DNA from: Dictyobacter aurantiacus
GTDB taxonomy: Bacteria > Chloroflexota > Ktedonobacteria > Ktedonobacterales > Ktedonobacteraceae
Reading direction: 5' to 3'
NCBI RefSeq assembly: GCF_003967515.1
Contig: NZ_BIFQ01000001.1
Span: 3,038,001-3,102,000 of the forward strand
DNA length: 64,000 nt
In this document: one piece after another, positions 45,499 to 55,268 of the stretch
Layout: the number at the start of each line of letters is the position of its first letter
Position numbering within the stretch: the stretch's first letter is position 1
Made by a program: the position numbers and the translations under genes
Notes under the pieces: model-generated
Databases searched by the model: none
What the model saw: only the letters and a program-made list of their open reading frames with translations
Told to the model about the DNA's origin: nothing

Positions 45499-46233
45499 TT
45501 AGCCACGGAACACGTAGCCCACACCGCGTACCGTTTGAATCAGCCTGGGGTTGGCGGGTTCATCCTCCAGTTTCTCGCGCAGCCAGCGAATATGTACATC
45601 TACTGTGCGTGTATCACCAGCATAGTCATAGCCCCAGACATGGTGCAGTAGCTGGTCGCGCGTCAAAACCGTCCCCCGATTGCGCACCAGGTAGGTCAGC
45701 AGGTCAAACTGTTTGGGTTGAAGCTCAATATTCTGTCCATGGTTGCTCACTTTGCGACCGGCCTGATCGATGGCGAGCGGTCCCACAATCAATTCCTTGC
45801 GTCTAGGCTGTCCGTCGTCGAAGGAAACTGCATTCTGGTTGCTTTCCTCTTTGACCGGATAATCGACGCGACGCAGTAAGGCGCGCACTCGCGCCAGCAA
45901 CTCGCGCCGCCCAAACGGTTTGGTCATATAGTCATCCGCTCCCACTTCCAGGCCCACCACTTTATCAATCTCTTCTGCTTTAGCGGTCAGCATGATAATC
46001 GGAACCTGAGCGGTGGCGCGGTCGCGGCGCAGCTGGCGGCATACCTCCAGACCATCGATGCCAGGCAGCATGATATCCAGCACAACAAGATCGGGAGGAT
46101 CGCGGCGGGCAGCCTCTAACGCGCTCAAACCATCGCCCGTCCTGATTACCTGGTAGCCCGACTGCTCCAGGTTATAAGAGATGGTATCAAGCAAAATTGC
46201 TTCATCATCGACCACCAATATTTTTCGTGCCAC
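45499..46233 (-). CDS. OmpR/PhoB-family response regulator
   Basis: A 244-residue regulator. Receiver: VVDDE acidic pair, phospho-acceptor Asp in LVVLDIMLPGIDG, switch Lys in YMTKPFGRREL. Output winged helix: LQPKQFDLLTYLVRNRGTVL, then GDTRTVDVHIRWLREKLE. It starts 26 bp downstream of the pstB stop on the same strand, so phosphate control (PhoB/PhoP) is a plausible role. No histidine kinase is nearby. Confidence 0.93.
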   Translation of the reverse strand: MARKILVVDDEAILLDTISYNLEQSGYQVIRTGDGLSALEAARRDPPDLVVLDIMLPGIDGLEVCRQLRRDRATAQVPIIMLTAKAEEIDKVVGLEVGADDYMTKPFGRRELLARVRALLRRVDYPVKEESNQNAVSFDDGQPRRKELIVGPLAIDQAGRKVSNHGQNIELQPKQFDLLTYLVRNRGTVLTRDQLLHHVWGYDYAGDTRTVDVHIRWLREKLEDEPANPRLIQTVRGVGYVFRG

Positions 46234-46259
46234 TGAAATTCCCTGCCTCTTGCCATTGC

Positions 46260-47189
46260 CTAGCCAAAACGACCTGTGATATAGTCCTCGGTCTCTTTTC
46301 GTGAAGGCCGTTCAAAGAGCTGAACTGTAGGTGCGTACTCGATCAACTTGCCGCTGAGAAAGAAGCCAGTATAGTGTGAAACGCGTGCAGCCTGCTGCAT
46401 ATTGTGCGTCACTATAACAATAGTATACTCCTTCACCAGTTCGGTAATCAGCTCTTCAATTTTGAGGGTGGCGATCGGATCGAGGGCGGAACACGGCTCA
46501 TCCATCAGCAGGACCTCTGGCTGCACCGCCAGCGCCCGCGCGATACACAACCGCTGCTGCTGGCCGCCCGAGAGACCCATAGCCGAGGTACGCAGGCGAT
46601 CTTTCACCTCATCCCATAGGGCCGCTGCGCGCAGGCTATACTCCACGCGTTCCTCAATAAATTTGCGCGACTTCCCCTGAACCCGCAGGCCATAGGCGAC
46701 ATTATCAAAGATAGATTTGGGGAAAGGATTGGCGCGCTGGAACACCATCCCGATGCGTTGCCGCAGCAGGACGACATCGGTCTTCTTATCATGAATATTG
46801 GCGTTGTCAAAGATGGCCTGCCCCGAGGTGCGCGTGCCGGGGATTAGATCATTCATGCGATTCAATGTGCGCAGAAAGGTTGATTTGCCGCAGCCCGATG
46901 GCCCGATCAAAGCGGTAACCTGGCGATCCAGAATGGGGAGCGAAACATCGAATAGTGCCTGCTTGGAGCCATAAAAAAAGTTGGTGTTTTTCACTTCGAT
47001 TCTGACATCTGCGCGGGCATTTAATGTCCGGGTGGGATCAAAATGACCCATGTGAGCGACTTCTTTTTCAACCTCATCGACGCTGGCTGTGGATGCCGTG
47101 CTATGGCCCGACGAAGAATTTTGCTGGTAATTCATGAATATTCCTGATTGTGATAAGGATGGAGAATGATGTACAGCTTGGGAATCCAT
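46260..47189 (-). CDS. pstB: Phosphate ABC transporter ATP-binding protein
   Basis: ATPase of the high-affinity phosphate importer. Walker A is [20 protein letters not shown], with the PstB-specific NDL, then [18 protein letters not shown], the signature [16 protein letters not shown] and Walker [17 protein letters not shown]. The C-terminus is the usual GRFG. A 60-residue disordered N-terminus is unusual; GAGGGGAA before ATG 47189 supports that start, with ATG 47135 as a second choice. pstSCA and phoU are not in the window. Confidence 0.95.
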   Translation of the reverse strand: MDSQAVHHSPSLSQSGIFMNYQQNSSSGHSTASTASVDEVEKEVAHMGHFDPTRTLNARADVRIEVKNTNFFYGSKQALFDVSLPILDRQVTALIGPSGCGKSTFLRTLNRMNDLIPGTRTSGQAIFDNANIHDKKTDVVLLRQRIGMVFQRANPFPKSIFDNVAYGLRVQGKSRKFIEERVEYSLRAAALWDEVKDRLRTSAMGLSGGQQQRLCIARALAVQPEVLLMDEPCSALDPIATLKIEELITELVKEYTIVIVTHNMQQAARVSHYTGFFLSGKLIEYAPTVQLFERPSRKETEDYITGRFG

Positions 47190-47413
47190 TGAGTTCCCCT
47201 CACATACATTTCTCTCTATGTTTTACTGATCGTATGGGCACATGTTTTATGATGTGCTGGATTAGTATTCTTCTTTTTACCCACTATACGTTATCACTAA
47301 TCAATTAACTATGCTTTATGGCAATGTTAACAGAATGTTAAATAATCCCAGGGGATAGGTTTTTGTGGTTAGAAAAGAAAGTTATTTGACGCTACACTGC
47401 GCGGCCGCGCTAG

Positions 47414-47471
47414 TTTTTTGTGTTGGTGTATGGAGTGCGCGGATACGCACTCCATACACCAACACAAAAAA
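47414..47471 (-). terminator. 58-bp hairpin after the stress protein gene
   Basis: Arms of 26 nt (47414-47439 and 47446-47471) match exactly around a CGGATA loop, with T6 at the 3' end of the minus-strand stem. It lies 10 bp past the stop of the 47481 gene. The preceding GCGCGGCCGCGCTAGTTTTT (47400-47419) matches the left end of the element at 38698. Confidence 0.85.
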
Positions 47472-47480
47472 GGATTGGAC

Positions 47481-47936
47481 CTACTCTGTTTTTTCCCCGG
47501 TTGTATCAGCAGGCTCATCCTGTGCAGTATCCGGGGTGGCCGAGTTTGTATCTTGCGCCTGCACGTTGTCATCAGCGGTTTCGCTCTCTGGAGAGGTTGG
47601 CGCTGAAGTGGTGATAACAGGTTCTCGCTGCTCGTAATTGTAAGCTCCGCTCCTGGTCAAAATATCCTGCACCTCACTATCACGGCCATCGGGGCGGATT
47701 GAGACAACTATTTTGCCAGACTTATACTCCTCATCGTAATAGTGTGCCTGCTCTTCAGGAACGCCAAGATTGACGAGGTCAGCCTGCAAATTAGATGTAG
47801 CGTTCATTGAAGAGCTCATGGCGACTCCGACCTGGTCATATCGGAAGTCGGCACTCTTCAGCGCATCAACCGCATTCTTAGCCTGTATCTCATCTTGAAA
47901 AATACCTATCACAAGCGGTGTCTGATATGTTGTCAT
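47481..47936 (-). CDS. General stress protein 17M-like (YflT) domain protein
   Basis: A 151-residue protein. The first 105 residues match the short 'heat-induced stress protein YflT' domain: VIGIFQDEIQAKNAVDALKS, then YDQVGVAM and EYKSGKIVVSIRP near 75. The C-terminal 45 residues are acidic and disordered (EPADTTGEKTE). Its exact role is unknown. On the minus strand, upstream of pstB, but a hairpin separates them. Confidence 0.85.
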   Translation of the reverse strand: MTTYQTPLVIGIFQDEIQAKNAVDALKSADFRYDQVGVAMSSSMNATSNLQADLVNLGVPEEQAHYYDEEYKSGKIVVSIRPDGRDSEVQDILTRSGAYNYEQREPVITTSAPTSPESETADDNVQAQDTNSATPDTAQDEPADTTGEKTE

Positions 47937-48113
47937 ACAAATTCCTTTCCGTGTGTCCTCCCAGGATCTTCAGATGGTTTTATAGCAGGGGCGCATCTTT
48001 GCTGTGTCAGATCCCGGAGGCCACCTCCTCATTACAACCCATCATCATGATTTAGCCGATGGCACGTTTTTAGTACGCCTGAAGCACAAGAATAGATGCA
48101 TCTGGGCTAGACC

Positions 48114-49031
48114 TTAATAGCGCGATTGCTGCCACGGCCAGAGGTGGACGCTGCGCTGACTGGCCGAAGCGATCACGGTACTATCGGGTGACCAGGATAG
48201 GCTGCGGATCCAATGCTGGTGCAGCCGTGGTTCTGAAACCAGGAGCTGTCCCGTTTCGGCGTTCCAGACCTGCAGCACGGTATCGTTGCCGGCTGAGGTC
48301 AAAAAGTCTCCATTGGGCGACCAGGCGATGGCCTTGATAATGTGCGTATGTTCGCGATAGGTGCATAGCGTCTGCCCATTGGAGGCATCCCAGATGTGAG
48401 CCTGGCGATCGTGGCCCGCCGATGCGATGCGCGTCCCATCGGGCGACCATGCCGTGGCATAAACAGGCCCACTATGACCATTATACTGAAGCTGATGCAT
48501 CCCGCTGGTGGCGTCCCAGATCTGGACGTTGTCCTCAAAACAACTGGAGGCGATACGTGCGGCCCGAGGAGACCATGGGGCGGAAAAGACCCGGTACTGC
48601 CCACCATGGGTATACAGGTGCTTGCCATCAAATGCCTGCCAGACCTGCACCGAGTTATCGCCATAATCGCCACCTGATGCGATACAGGTGCCATCGGACG
48701 ACCAGGATACCGTGCGTACGAAACGTCTATGACCGCGATACGTATGGATGATCATACCAGTACTGGCCTGCCAGATATGAACGAGGCCACTGGTGCAACC
48801 GCTGGCCAAGTACTGGCTATCAGGAGACCAGGCGAGGGCCAGCACGCAGGTTGGGTGACCATGAAACGTGAGGATTTGCTGACAGGTCAATGGATCCCAG
48901 ATGTGGACCGTATTATCGCGCCCACCCGATGCAATACGCGTGGCGTCTGGAGACCAGGCAACCGCGAAGACATTATCGGTATGGCCAGTGTACTCCGTAT
49001 ATTCCCTCTCCACCCTGGAGTGTAAGCCCAT
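48114..49031 (-). CDS. WD40 repeat protein
   Basis: A 305-residue beta-propeller of seven WD repeats of about 42 residues. Repeats read like VFAVAWSPDATRIASGGRDNTVHIWD, with W/A-W-SPDG and HIWD/QVWN endings. The whole protein is one propeller, with no kinase or other domain attached and no signal peptide. It is probably a protein-protein scaffold in the cytoplasm. It lies 5 bp from moaB and reads the same way. Confidence 0.93.
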   Translation of the reverse strand: MGLHSRVEREYTEYTGHTDNVFAVAWSPDATRIASGGRDNTVHIWDPLTCQQILTFHGHPTCVLALAWSPDSQYLASGCTSGLVHIWQASTGMIIHTYRGHRRFVRTVSWSSDGTCIASGGDYGDNSVQVWQAFDGKHLYTHGGQYRVFSAPWSPRAARIASSCFEDNVQIWDATSGMHQLQYNGHSGPVYATAWSPDGTRIASAGHDRQAHIWDASNGQTLCTYREHTHIIKAIAWSPNGDFLTSAGNDTVLQVWNAETGQLLVSEPRLHQHWIRSLSWSPDSTVIASASQRSVHLWPWQQSRY

Positions 49032-49036
49032 GATAG

Positions 49037-49525
49037 TTAATGTTCCTTCGGTCCCTCAATGAGCAGGTTGATGGCGTGTGGGAGAACTGGTAAGACATAT
49101 TCCAGGCACTCCTGGACGGCCTTGGGGCTGCCGGGGAGATTGATAATGAGGGTACGGCCACGAACACCGGCTACACCGCGTGACAGCATGGCCATCGGCG
49201 TATACTTCAGGCTGATAGCGCGTAGCGCCTCGGCGATGCCTGGGGCTTCCCGTTCGATGACGGTCCTGGTCGCCTCTGGTGTGACATCACGGGGAGCCAT
49301 ACCGGTGCCACCGGTGGTCAGCAGCAGGTTGATTTTATGTTCATCGCACCAGTTGCGTAAGAGCGTCGAGATCTGTTCCTGCTCATCGGGTACCACACTT
49401 TGTAGTTGAACCGTAGCATCGGGCAGCTGAGCCACCAGTTCGCGCGCACGGGCCCCACTGAGGTCCTGCCGCACCCCCTGTGCCGCACCATCGCTGACTG
49501 TCAATATCCCAATTGTAATCATCAT
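49037..49525 (-). CDS. moaB: Molybdenum cofactor biosynthesis protein MoaB/MogA
   Basis: Adenylates molybdopterin before metal insertion, or a paralogue with this fold; 162 residues. The family motifs are LTTGGTGMAPRDVTPEAT and LIINLPGSPKAVQECLEYVLPVLPHA, which bind the pterin and phosphate. Stop-start junction with the CpXC gene upstream is exact (TAA then ATG). The GGTG motif and length fit MoaB more than MogA, but the two cannot be told apart with certainty. Confidence 0.93.
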   Translation of the reverse strand: MMITIGILTVSDGAAQGVRQDLSGARARELVAQLPDATVQLQSVVPDEQEQISTLLRNWCDEHKINLLLTTGGTGMAPRDVTPEATRTVIEREAPGIAEALRAISLKYTPMAMLSRGVAGVRGRTLIINLPGSPKAVQECLEYVLPVLPHAINLLIEGPKEH

Positions 49526-50188
49526 TTATCCTCGTGTCGCCAGCTCGCGCATCAAAGCACCGACCTGGCGGCGCGATCCATAGAGCCAGACGGTATATTC
49601 ATCGGGCATATCCTCTACCTCGATGCAGCAGCCCATCTCGGTCGCCAGCTTGCGTGTAATATCGTGGAACTGACCACGTTCCGCCTCGCTGCGACTCTGC
49701 GTACTCAATGCCAGCCGTCCCAGGCGATCCTCCGGGCTCAGCTCGTTATTGATCAGCTCACTCAACTGCTCCAGGCCAAAGACCACCTTCAGGGGAGGCA
49801 TATCCTTCGCCTCGGAGGCCGAAAGAGAGACCACGCGTCCTCCATTGTTGCCGCTGGACTCGCCAGCCTTATCCTGTTGCTCATGGAGCTTGGTAGCATC
49901 CATATAGACGTCGCGCAGTTTCTCCAGGATCAGCAGGCGCGCATCTTCAGGCGCGTCGGCCCGTGGATGTACATAGGCCAGCAGATTGTAAGCTGGATCG
50001 GAATAAACAAACGGCATCGAGATGGCGGCTCGCCTGCCACAATTAGGACAGGTTGAGACGTTGATTAATCCGGCCAGCACTACGTAGCGCAGATGGGCAT
50101 CATCCGCGACATTAACATATTCATAGGCCTGGCCATTAAAGACTTGTCCACAAGGACAGGTAAATGTATGTGTTGTCGAACGTGACAT
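49526..50188 (-). CDS. CpXC-domain protein
   Basis: A 220-residue protein of unknown role. The N-terminal CpXC domain has two zinc-type pairs, FTCPCGQVF and TCPNCGRRA, that probably form one metal-binding site. The middle is helical and the C-terminal part (VEDMPDEYTVWLYGSRRQVG) beta-rich. It is directly upstream of moaB with no gap, so the two are co-translated. A REP-like block lies upstream. Confidence 0.85.
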   Translation of the reverse strand: MSRSTTHTFTCPCGQVFNGQAYEYVNVADDAHLRYVVLAGLINVSTCPNCGRRAAISMPFVYSDPAYNLLAYVHPRADAPEDARLLILEKLRDVYMDATKLHEQQDKAGESSGNNGGRVVSLSASEAKDMPPLKVVFGLEQLSELINNELSPEDRLGRLALSTQSRSEAERGQFHDITRKLATEMGCCIEVEDMPDEYTVWLYGSRRQVGALMRELATRG

Positions 50189-50365
50189 AAGACAATTTCT
50201 TCGCTTTGATTTCTAGAGAACCGACGCACAATATGTTATAGCAAGTATAACATATTGTTTGCGTGCAATTGTATGCTCACTTATAATGGTTCAGCTTGCG
50301 CTGTTAAAACGCTTTAAAAGCGTAGACGCCTGCGGCGTCGCTCCCCCGCCGCAGGCGGGGGAGGG

Positions 50366-50493
50366 GAGATTTTGGGGACACCCCAAACCCCGGCAGGAGG
50401 GCGGCTAGCCCTCCTGCACCTCCCGCGAGGGGGAGATTTTGGGGACACCCCAAGCCCCGGCAGGAGGGCGGCTAGCCCTCCTGCACCTCCCGC
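50366..50493. repeat. REP-like element C, two tandem units
   Basis: Units begin at 50366 and 50433 (period 67). Each has the plan TTTTGGGGACACCCCAA, CCCCGG, CAGGAGGGCGGCTAGCCCTC, CTGCACCTCCCGC. The units differ by one base in the AAACCCC/AAGCCCC linker. Confidence 0.9.
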
Positions 50494-50520
50494 ATTGCGT
50501 CATATGGCGCCGATATAATT

Positions 50521-50584
50521 GCAGTAGGTGTGTTGGCACAAGCGGGTCGCGGCCGCGACCCGCTTGTGCCAACACACCTACTGC
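50521..50584 (-). terminator. 64-bp perfect palindrome after nurA
   Basis: Arms of 32 nt (50521-50552 and 50553-50584) match fully with no spacer. It begins 12 bp past the nurA stop. The minus-strand flank (AATTATATCGG) has no T-run. Confidence 0.85.
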
Positions 50585-50595
50585 CTTCACGCGTT

Positions 50596-51864
50596 CTAGC
50601 GTCTTCTATTTTTGCTGAGTGATTTGGTTGAGTAGGTGAATTTGACGCCCTGGCGTTCCAGGAAGGTTTGGAACTGGCCGTAAAATTCGTTGCGGTCCTG
50701 CATCGTGATCACTGAGACGGCGTCGGCGGTTTCGATGGCGTAGGGATAGCCGTTGCCGGCGATAATTTCCGCCCGTACGATATCCAGTACAGGTTCGAGA
50801 ATGCCATCGTCGAGCATCCAGCGCGGGAATTCCAGGCGCGTGGGAGGGCGTACCGCCGTGGTCTGTAGATAGCAGAAGGCCACGCTGTTATGGTCGGGTC
50901 CGTAGCTTTCCAGCACGTCGTTGCGCGCGCATAGCATGGCCGGCGTACGATCTCCCCAGCGTAGATGGCCGCGCCAGAGCAGGGCGTCGTGAATCTTTTT
51001 TGTATCGCGCAACACCGGTCTGGGTAGGGTCGCATCCAATCGGCGTAACATTGTAATCATATCACGAGCGTAGCTGGTGTCAATGTAGCCGATCAATGGG
51101 ACGCGTAGCTCCTCCGATGTGCGCAGCAGGGCGAGGGCAGCATCGATGTAGCGCTGGCGGTAGGGATTGGGCATGGTCAGGGCGAATGAGACGACCAGCG
51201 AACCATCAAAGAACACCACTGGACTGTAGATGGGATCTTCCTCACGGCGCGCGGCCGCCTGCTGGCGCATCAGATCACAGATGGTCTCAACCTCCAGCAG
51301 GTAGCGGCGCTGGGTCACCTGCATTTCCGAGTACGGATAGCTATCGGGGTCCTCCGTGTCGTTTTTGGTGTCATCCATCAATTCTTCGGGGGCCAGCACC
51401 TCCATGCGCACATCTTTGGTATAGGTGCGGCCACGGGAGTGGGGATTGACGAAGAAGCCTACCTGCACCAGTCCCACCGGGATCGAGGCGTCGCGCCATG
51501 GCATCAGCTGGCTACCATCGACGGCGATGGTGGTGACGCCCTCGATGCACTCGGCCCATTGCCGGGCCTGTTCATGGGTACCGAAATCGCGCCCAAAGGG
51601 AAAGACGGGACCGTGATAGGTCTGATTGACGGCATTTACCAGCCAGCGATCGAACTCCAGCGTCGGGCGGGCTCCGGCCGAAGGCATGCCGATCTCATCG
51701 GGTGGCAGCATATGTTCCAGCTGCGAACTGGAGGGATAGCGTTCGTACAGGTGTTCCAGCGCGTACTGATACATGCCCAGCTGTTCGTTGAACGACCCAT
51801 CGAAGAGCGAAAACTGTCCCTTCTTGGCGTTCAGCGCCGCCTGCAATTTACCTTTGTGCAGCAT
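50596..51864 (-). CDS. nurA: NurA-type 5'-3' nuclease
   Basis: A 422-residue protein with the NurA fold used in DNA end resection. The first catalytic Asp is in TIAVDGSQLMPWRD (about 122-135), and a second acidic site is FFDGSLVVSFAL (about 230). The C-terminal GYPYAIETADAVSVI helps close the fold. In archaea NurA works with HerA, Mre11 and Rad50. Here it follows the Rad50-like gene with a 15-bp gap. HerA and Mre11 are not in the window. Confidence 0.85.
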   Translation of the reverse strand: MLHKGKLQAALNAKKGQFSLFDGSFNEQLGMYQYALEHLYERYPSSSQLEHMLPPDEIGMPSAGARPTLEFDRWLVNAVNQTYHGPVFPFGRDFGTHEQARQWAECIEGVTTIAVDGSQLMPWRDASIPVGLVQVGFFVNPHSRGRTYTKDVRMEVLAPEELMDDTKNDTEDPDSYPYSEMQVTQRRYLLEVETICDLMRQQAAARREEDPIYSPVVFFDGSLVVSFALTMPNPYRQRYIDAALALLRTSEELRVPLIGYIDTSYARDMITMLRRLDATLPRPVLRDTKKIHDALLWRGHLRWGDRTPAMLCARNDVLESYGPDHNSVAFCYLQTTAVRPPTRLEFPRWMLDDGILEPVLDIVRAEIIAGNGYPYAIETADAVSVITMQDRNEFYGQFQTFLERQGVKFTYSTKSLSKNRRR

Positions 51865-51879
51865 CTTGTTCCTCCCTGA

Positions 51880-54800
51880 CTAATTGGTTGCTTGCAACTG
51901 GGATTGCGTGCCGCTTGTATGCTGCCAGGCCTGCTCGAAGTCCGCCTGTGGTAGCGCGCCATCTTCATCATCCAGGATATGGGTCTCACCATTTTCCTTG
52001 CTCAGGCGCACCAGGCTATCCAATCCCTGCTCAAAGGTATCGTCGTGGCTGATGACGATGAGCTGATCGAAGCCGCGCACGCGGCGGATCTGTTCGGCCA
52101 GGTTCATGCGGCGCAGCTCGTCCATATTCTGCGTTGGCTCGTCGAAGAAGGCGACGTTGAGTGTGGAGAGCTTCTTGAGCAGGGCCAGGCGTACCGCGAG
52201 GGCCGCGCTCATCTGCTCACCTCCACTGAGCTGGGCGAAGCTGCGATCGACGCCCTGCTGGCGCAGGATGATCTCGTAGTCATTGCGCCAGGCGAGTGTG
52301 GCTCGCCGGTCACCCATCACCTCGCCGAAGATACGATTGGCCTCCGCTGAAATATCGGCCAGCATCGCGCGGAGCACATGCGGGGCGGCATCTTTAATCA
52401 GGTCGCGGAACTGCCCCATCATCTTATGCAGATCATCCAGAGTCTGGTATTCAGCCTGAGCGGCCTCTAACTCGACCAGCAAGGCCTCGGCCTGCGCGAT
52501 CTTCTGCTCTAGCTGTAGAATCTCCCCTTGCAGATTCTTGATCTGCTCTACCAGTTGGATCTGCTCACCGCGTATATTTTCGATCTCTACACGCAGTTGG
52601 TCGAGCTCTTGCTGCTGAAAGGCGGCTTTCGCCTCATTAAAGGCGCGCTGTACCTGCTGGAGATGTTGTTCGGCCTCGGCTGCCAGTGTCTGTTGCTGCT
52701 GGTAAGCCCGTTCGCGTTCGGGCAGGGTGCTGGCCTCATTCTGATGCTGGAGATAGAGATGGTAGCCAGCCTGGTTCTGCTGAATAGTGACCTCCTGGAG
52801 GGCGATATCCTGATCCAGCGTGATGTAATGGGCCAGCCGATCCTCCAATACCTGCAACTGCTGTTGGACCTCCTGCAGGCGCTGCTGCTCTTCACCCAAC
52901 TGTTGCTGATAGATGGTTTCCCTGGCGATGGTCTCTTGCCGGGCGCGGCTCTCGGAGCGAGGATCATTGAGGGCGGCCAACTCAGTCTCAAGCTGCGTAA
53001 GTCTGGCGGCGCTGCCCTGAAACTGCGTGGCTTCCTGTCGCAAAGCCGCGATCTCCTCTTCAAGCTGCTCTCCCTGCTTCTGCAACTGCGCCAGTTGCTG
53101 CTTCAGGCCGTCCAGTCCACGGACCTGCGTGTCTGCCAGCCGGCTCTCCTTGAGCTCTTTCTCCGCCTGCAGCAGTTGTTGATCGACCTGGTCGATGCTC
53201 AACAGTTCTTGCTTGAGGACCGTGATCTCGTCCGTCAGCCGGTCTATCTCGCGCTCCAGGCGCCGCATGTTGGCGGCGCGCTCATCGCGGCGCTCCACAT
53301 ATTCGGCGAAGCGCGGCAGGGCATCCGCGTATCTCTGGATCTGGCTCTTGCGCCGGTTCAGGGTGCGCTGCTGAACCGCGATCTGCTCGATCTTTTCGCG
53401 TTCCTCGACCAGCAGATTCTCGAAATAGGACTCCAGGCTGACGATGCCGAGGCGACGAATATTCAGGCAGCTCTCGTTAAGCAAGGGACACTGGCCGCCG
53501 GCGGATTCTGCCTTGGAGCGGGCGTAGCCCTCGATATTGCCCTCAATGCGGATGCGCTGATCGTCCAGGACCTTGAGCTGCTGCTCGATCTCTGGCATCT
53601 CTTCCGCTTCCTGGCGATGCTCCTCAATCAGCCGGACGCTGGTCTCGGCTTTGCGCAGAGGCTCGATCAGGGGCTCCCTTTCAAGCTTGCGTTCACGCAG
53701 CAGGGCTGTCTTCTCTTTGAGCTGCTGTTGTTTCTGTGTGCGCGTGGTGACCTGCAGGCGGAGCTGGGTATGTTTCTCGGTGCGTATCTCGATCAGATTG
53801 GCCACCGGGAGTAGCGGTTCGATCGTTGCAATCTTGCGCTGACACAGTTCCTGTTCCTGCCGTAGCGCCTGCAGACGTTCTTTGCGTCGCACCCCTTCGG
53901 CGCAGACGTCCTTGTAGCGCTGGCTCTGCTGGCGAGCCTCGTCGCGCTGGCGTTCTAGCTCAACCTGCTGTTCCACCAGAGGCGCCAGGTCGGCGATGCG
54001 CCGCCGGGCGCGCTCCACTTCCTGTAAATATTCCTGCTGGTGGCTGATGCGCTCGCTGACCTGGATCTGCAGATTCTGCGCCCTGGCCTGTTGCTGACGC
54101 AGCGCGTCGCGATCGTTGGCATCCTGCCGCAGCTGGCGCAGCTTCGCATTGGACTCCTGATGGAGATTGAAGGCCGCCTGGTTTTCCTGCACGATGCGCT
54201 GGGCCTCGCGTGCGATCTGCAGCTGTTGCTGGCGATCCTGTAAAATAGAATGGGCAAAGTTATGTTTCGTCTCGGCCTGGTTGAACTGGACCTCCAGGTT
54301 GCGTACCTGTTCCGCCTGTTGCTCCAGGATGGTTTTACGCTTCTCGTTGTGGCTCAACTGCTCGCTTAGCTGCAGGTTCTTATCGGCATGCCCCTGTTCC
54401 GTCAGACGTTTGGAGCGCAGATCCTCGCGCCAGGCATCCAGCTCGCGTGTCTCATACTGCAGGCGGTCGATGGTGGCCTGCTGCTCCTGTCGCTGATCTT
54501 TATAGTAGTTCTGCGTGCCCAGCAAATATTTGGCGGCTGTCTGATAATCTTCGATTTGTAGCAGCGCATCAAAGGTCTGTTTGCGCTTGGCGGCCGTCTC
54601 CAGGAAAATAGAGGTAAAGGTACCCTGTGGCACACCAAGGGCATCACGGAACAGCGCCTCCAGCGAGCGCTCGCGATCGATGCCGAACAGCTCGTGCAGT
54701 TTATCCAGCACATCGGCGCGTTGCTCCAGGCGCATATCGGCCTCTTCATCGTAGACGAGCCAGCGCGCACCCGTGCCGCAGCGCCGCTCGACCGTATATG

Positions 54801-55035
54801 GGCGCTCATCGCTGCCAATCAGGTGGACCAGGACGCGGCCGCTTTTCTCTCCCTCACGCACAAACTGATCGTGGTTATACGAGAGGTAGCCAAAGAGCGC
54901 GAAACCAATCGCCTCAACCAGCGTAGTCTTCCCGGAGCCGTTGGAGCCACTGATCGCCGTCGTACCACGACGAAAATCTACCGAGACCTGACGATAACTT
55001 TTGATATTCTCTAACTCAATCCGTGTAATGAGCAT
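51880..55035 (-). CDS. Rad50/SbcC-like SMC ATPase
   Basis: A 1051-residue DNA-repair ATPase. The N-terminal half-ATPase has Walker A ISGSNGSGKTTLVEAIGFAL; two very long coiled coils (about 190-500 and 550-870) flank the hook region. The C-terminal half has the signature LSGGEQMSAALAVRL and Walker B VAFFDEPTQNMD. The hook is unusual: C516 and C523 (CPLLNESC) lie seven apart instead of CxxC. It would tether DNA ends and drive nuclease access. It lies upstream of nurA and is probably co-transcribed with it. Confidence 0.9.
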   Translation of the reverse strand: MLITRIELENIKSYRQVSVDFRRGTTAISGSNGSGKTTLVEAIGFALFGYLSYNHDQFVREGEKSGRVLVHLIGSDERPYTVERRCGTGARWLVYDEEADMRLEQRADVLDKLHELFGIDRERSLEALFRDALGVPQGTFTSIFLETAAKRKQTFDALLQIEDYQTAAKYLLGTQNYYKDQRQEQQATIDRLQYETRELDAWREDLRSKRLTEQGHADKNLQLSEQLSHNEKRKTILEQQAEQVRNLEVQFNQAETKHNFAHSILQDRQQQLQIAREAQRIVQENQAAFNLHQESNAKLRQLRQDANDRDALRQQQARAQNLQIQVSERISHQQEYLQEVERARRRIADLAPLVEQQVELERQRDEARQQSQRYKDVCAEGVRRKERLQALRQEQELCQRKIATIEPLLPVANLIEIRTEKHTQLRLQVTTRTQKQQQLKEKTALLRERKLEREPLIEPLRKAETSVRLIEEHRQEAEEMPEIEQQLKVLDDQRIRIEGNIEGYARSKAESAGGQCPLLNESCLNIRRLGIVSLESYFENLLVEEREKIEQIAVQQRTLNRRKSQIQRYADALPRFAEYVERRDERAANMRRLEREIDRLTDEITVLKQELLSIDQVDQQLLQAEKELKESRLADTQVRGLDGLKQQLAQLQKQGEQLEEEIAALRQEATQFQGSAARLTQLETELAALNDPRSESRARQETIARETIYQQQLGEEQQRLQEVQQQLQVLEDRLAHYITLDQDIALQEVTIQQNQAGYHLYLQHQNEASTLPERERAYQQQQTLAAEAEQHLQQVQRAFNEAKAAFQQQELDQLRVEIENIRGEQIQLVEQIKNLQGEILQLEQKIAQAEALLVELEAAQAEYQTLDDLHKMMGQFRDLIKDAAPHVLRAMLADISAEANRIFGEVMGDRRATLAWRNDYEIILRQQGVDRSFAQLSGGEQMSAALAVRLALLKKLSTLNVAFFDEPTQNMDELRRMNLAEQIRRVRGFDQLIVISHDDTFEQGLDSLVRLSKENGETHILDDEDGALPQADFEQAWQHTSGTQSQLQATN

Positions 55036-55217
55036 AATATAGGGGCCAGCCTTCCATGCATAAACATGCGATACAACGAGATGCCTACTCCAACCATTCT
55101 ATTTCGGGACAGCAAAAGTGGAAACATTCAGGCGCATTATAACACGACTGAGAAGTAGCGTGCAGTTGGCTATGTGTTGGCACAGCCGGTTTTAGCATCC
55201 TTGACAGGAAAAAAAGA

Positions 55218-55250
55218 CTCGCCGCAACGTCACGTTGCGGCGAGTTTCTG
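55218..55250 (-). terminator. Terminator after lgt
   Basis: ACTCGCCGCAACG (about 55218-55230) pairs with CGTTGCGGCGAGT (about 55233-55245), about 20 bp beyond the lgt stop on the minus strand, with a run of T's (CTTTTTTTCC) on the minus strand. Confidence 0.8.
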
Positions 55251-55268
55251 TTTCTTTGATTGAATGTC

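Larger units (their letters stand above)
50189..50595. other. Intergenic region with REP-like repeats and long palindrome
   Basis: Contains a GACGCC-type hairpin (about 50320-50360), two REP-like units and the palindrome 50521-50584. No gene. Confidence 0.7.
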
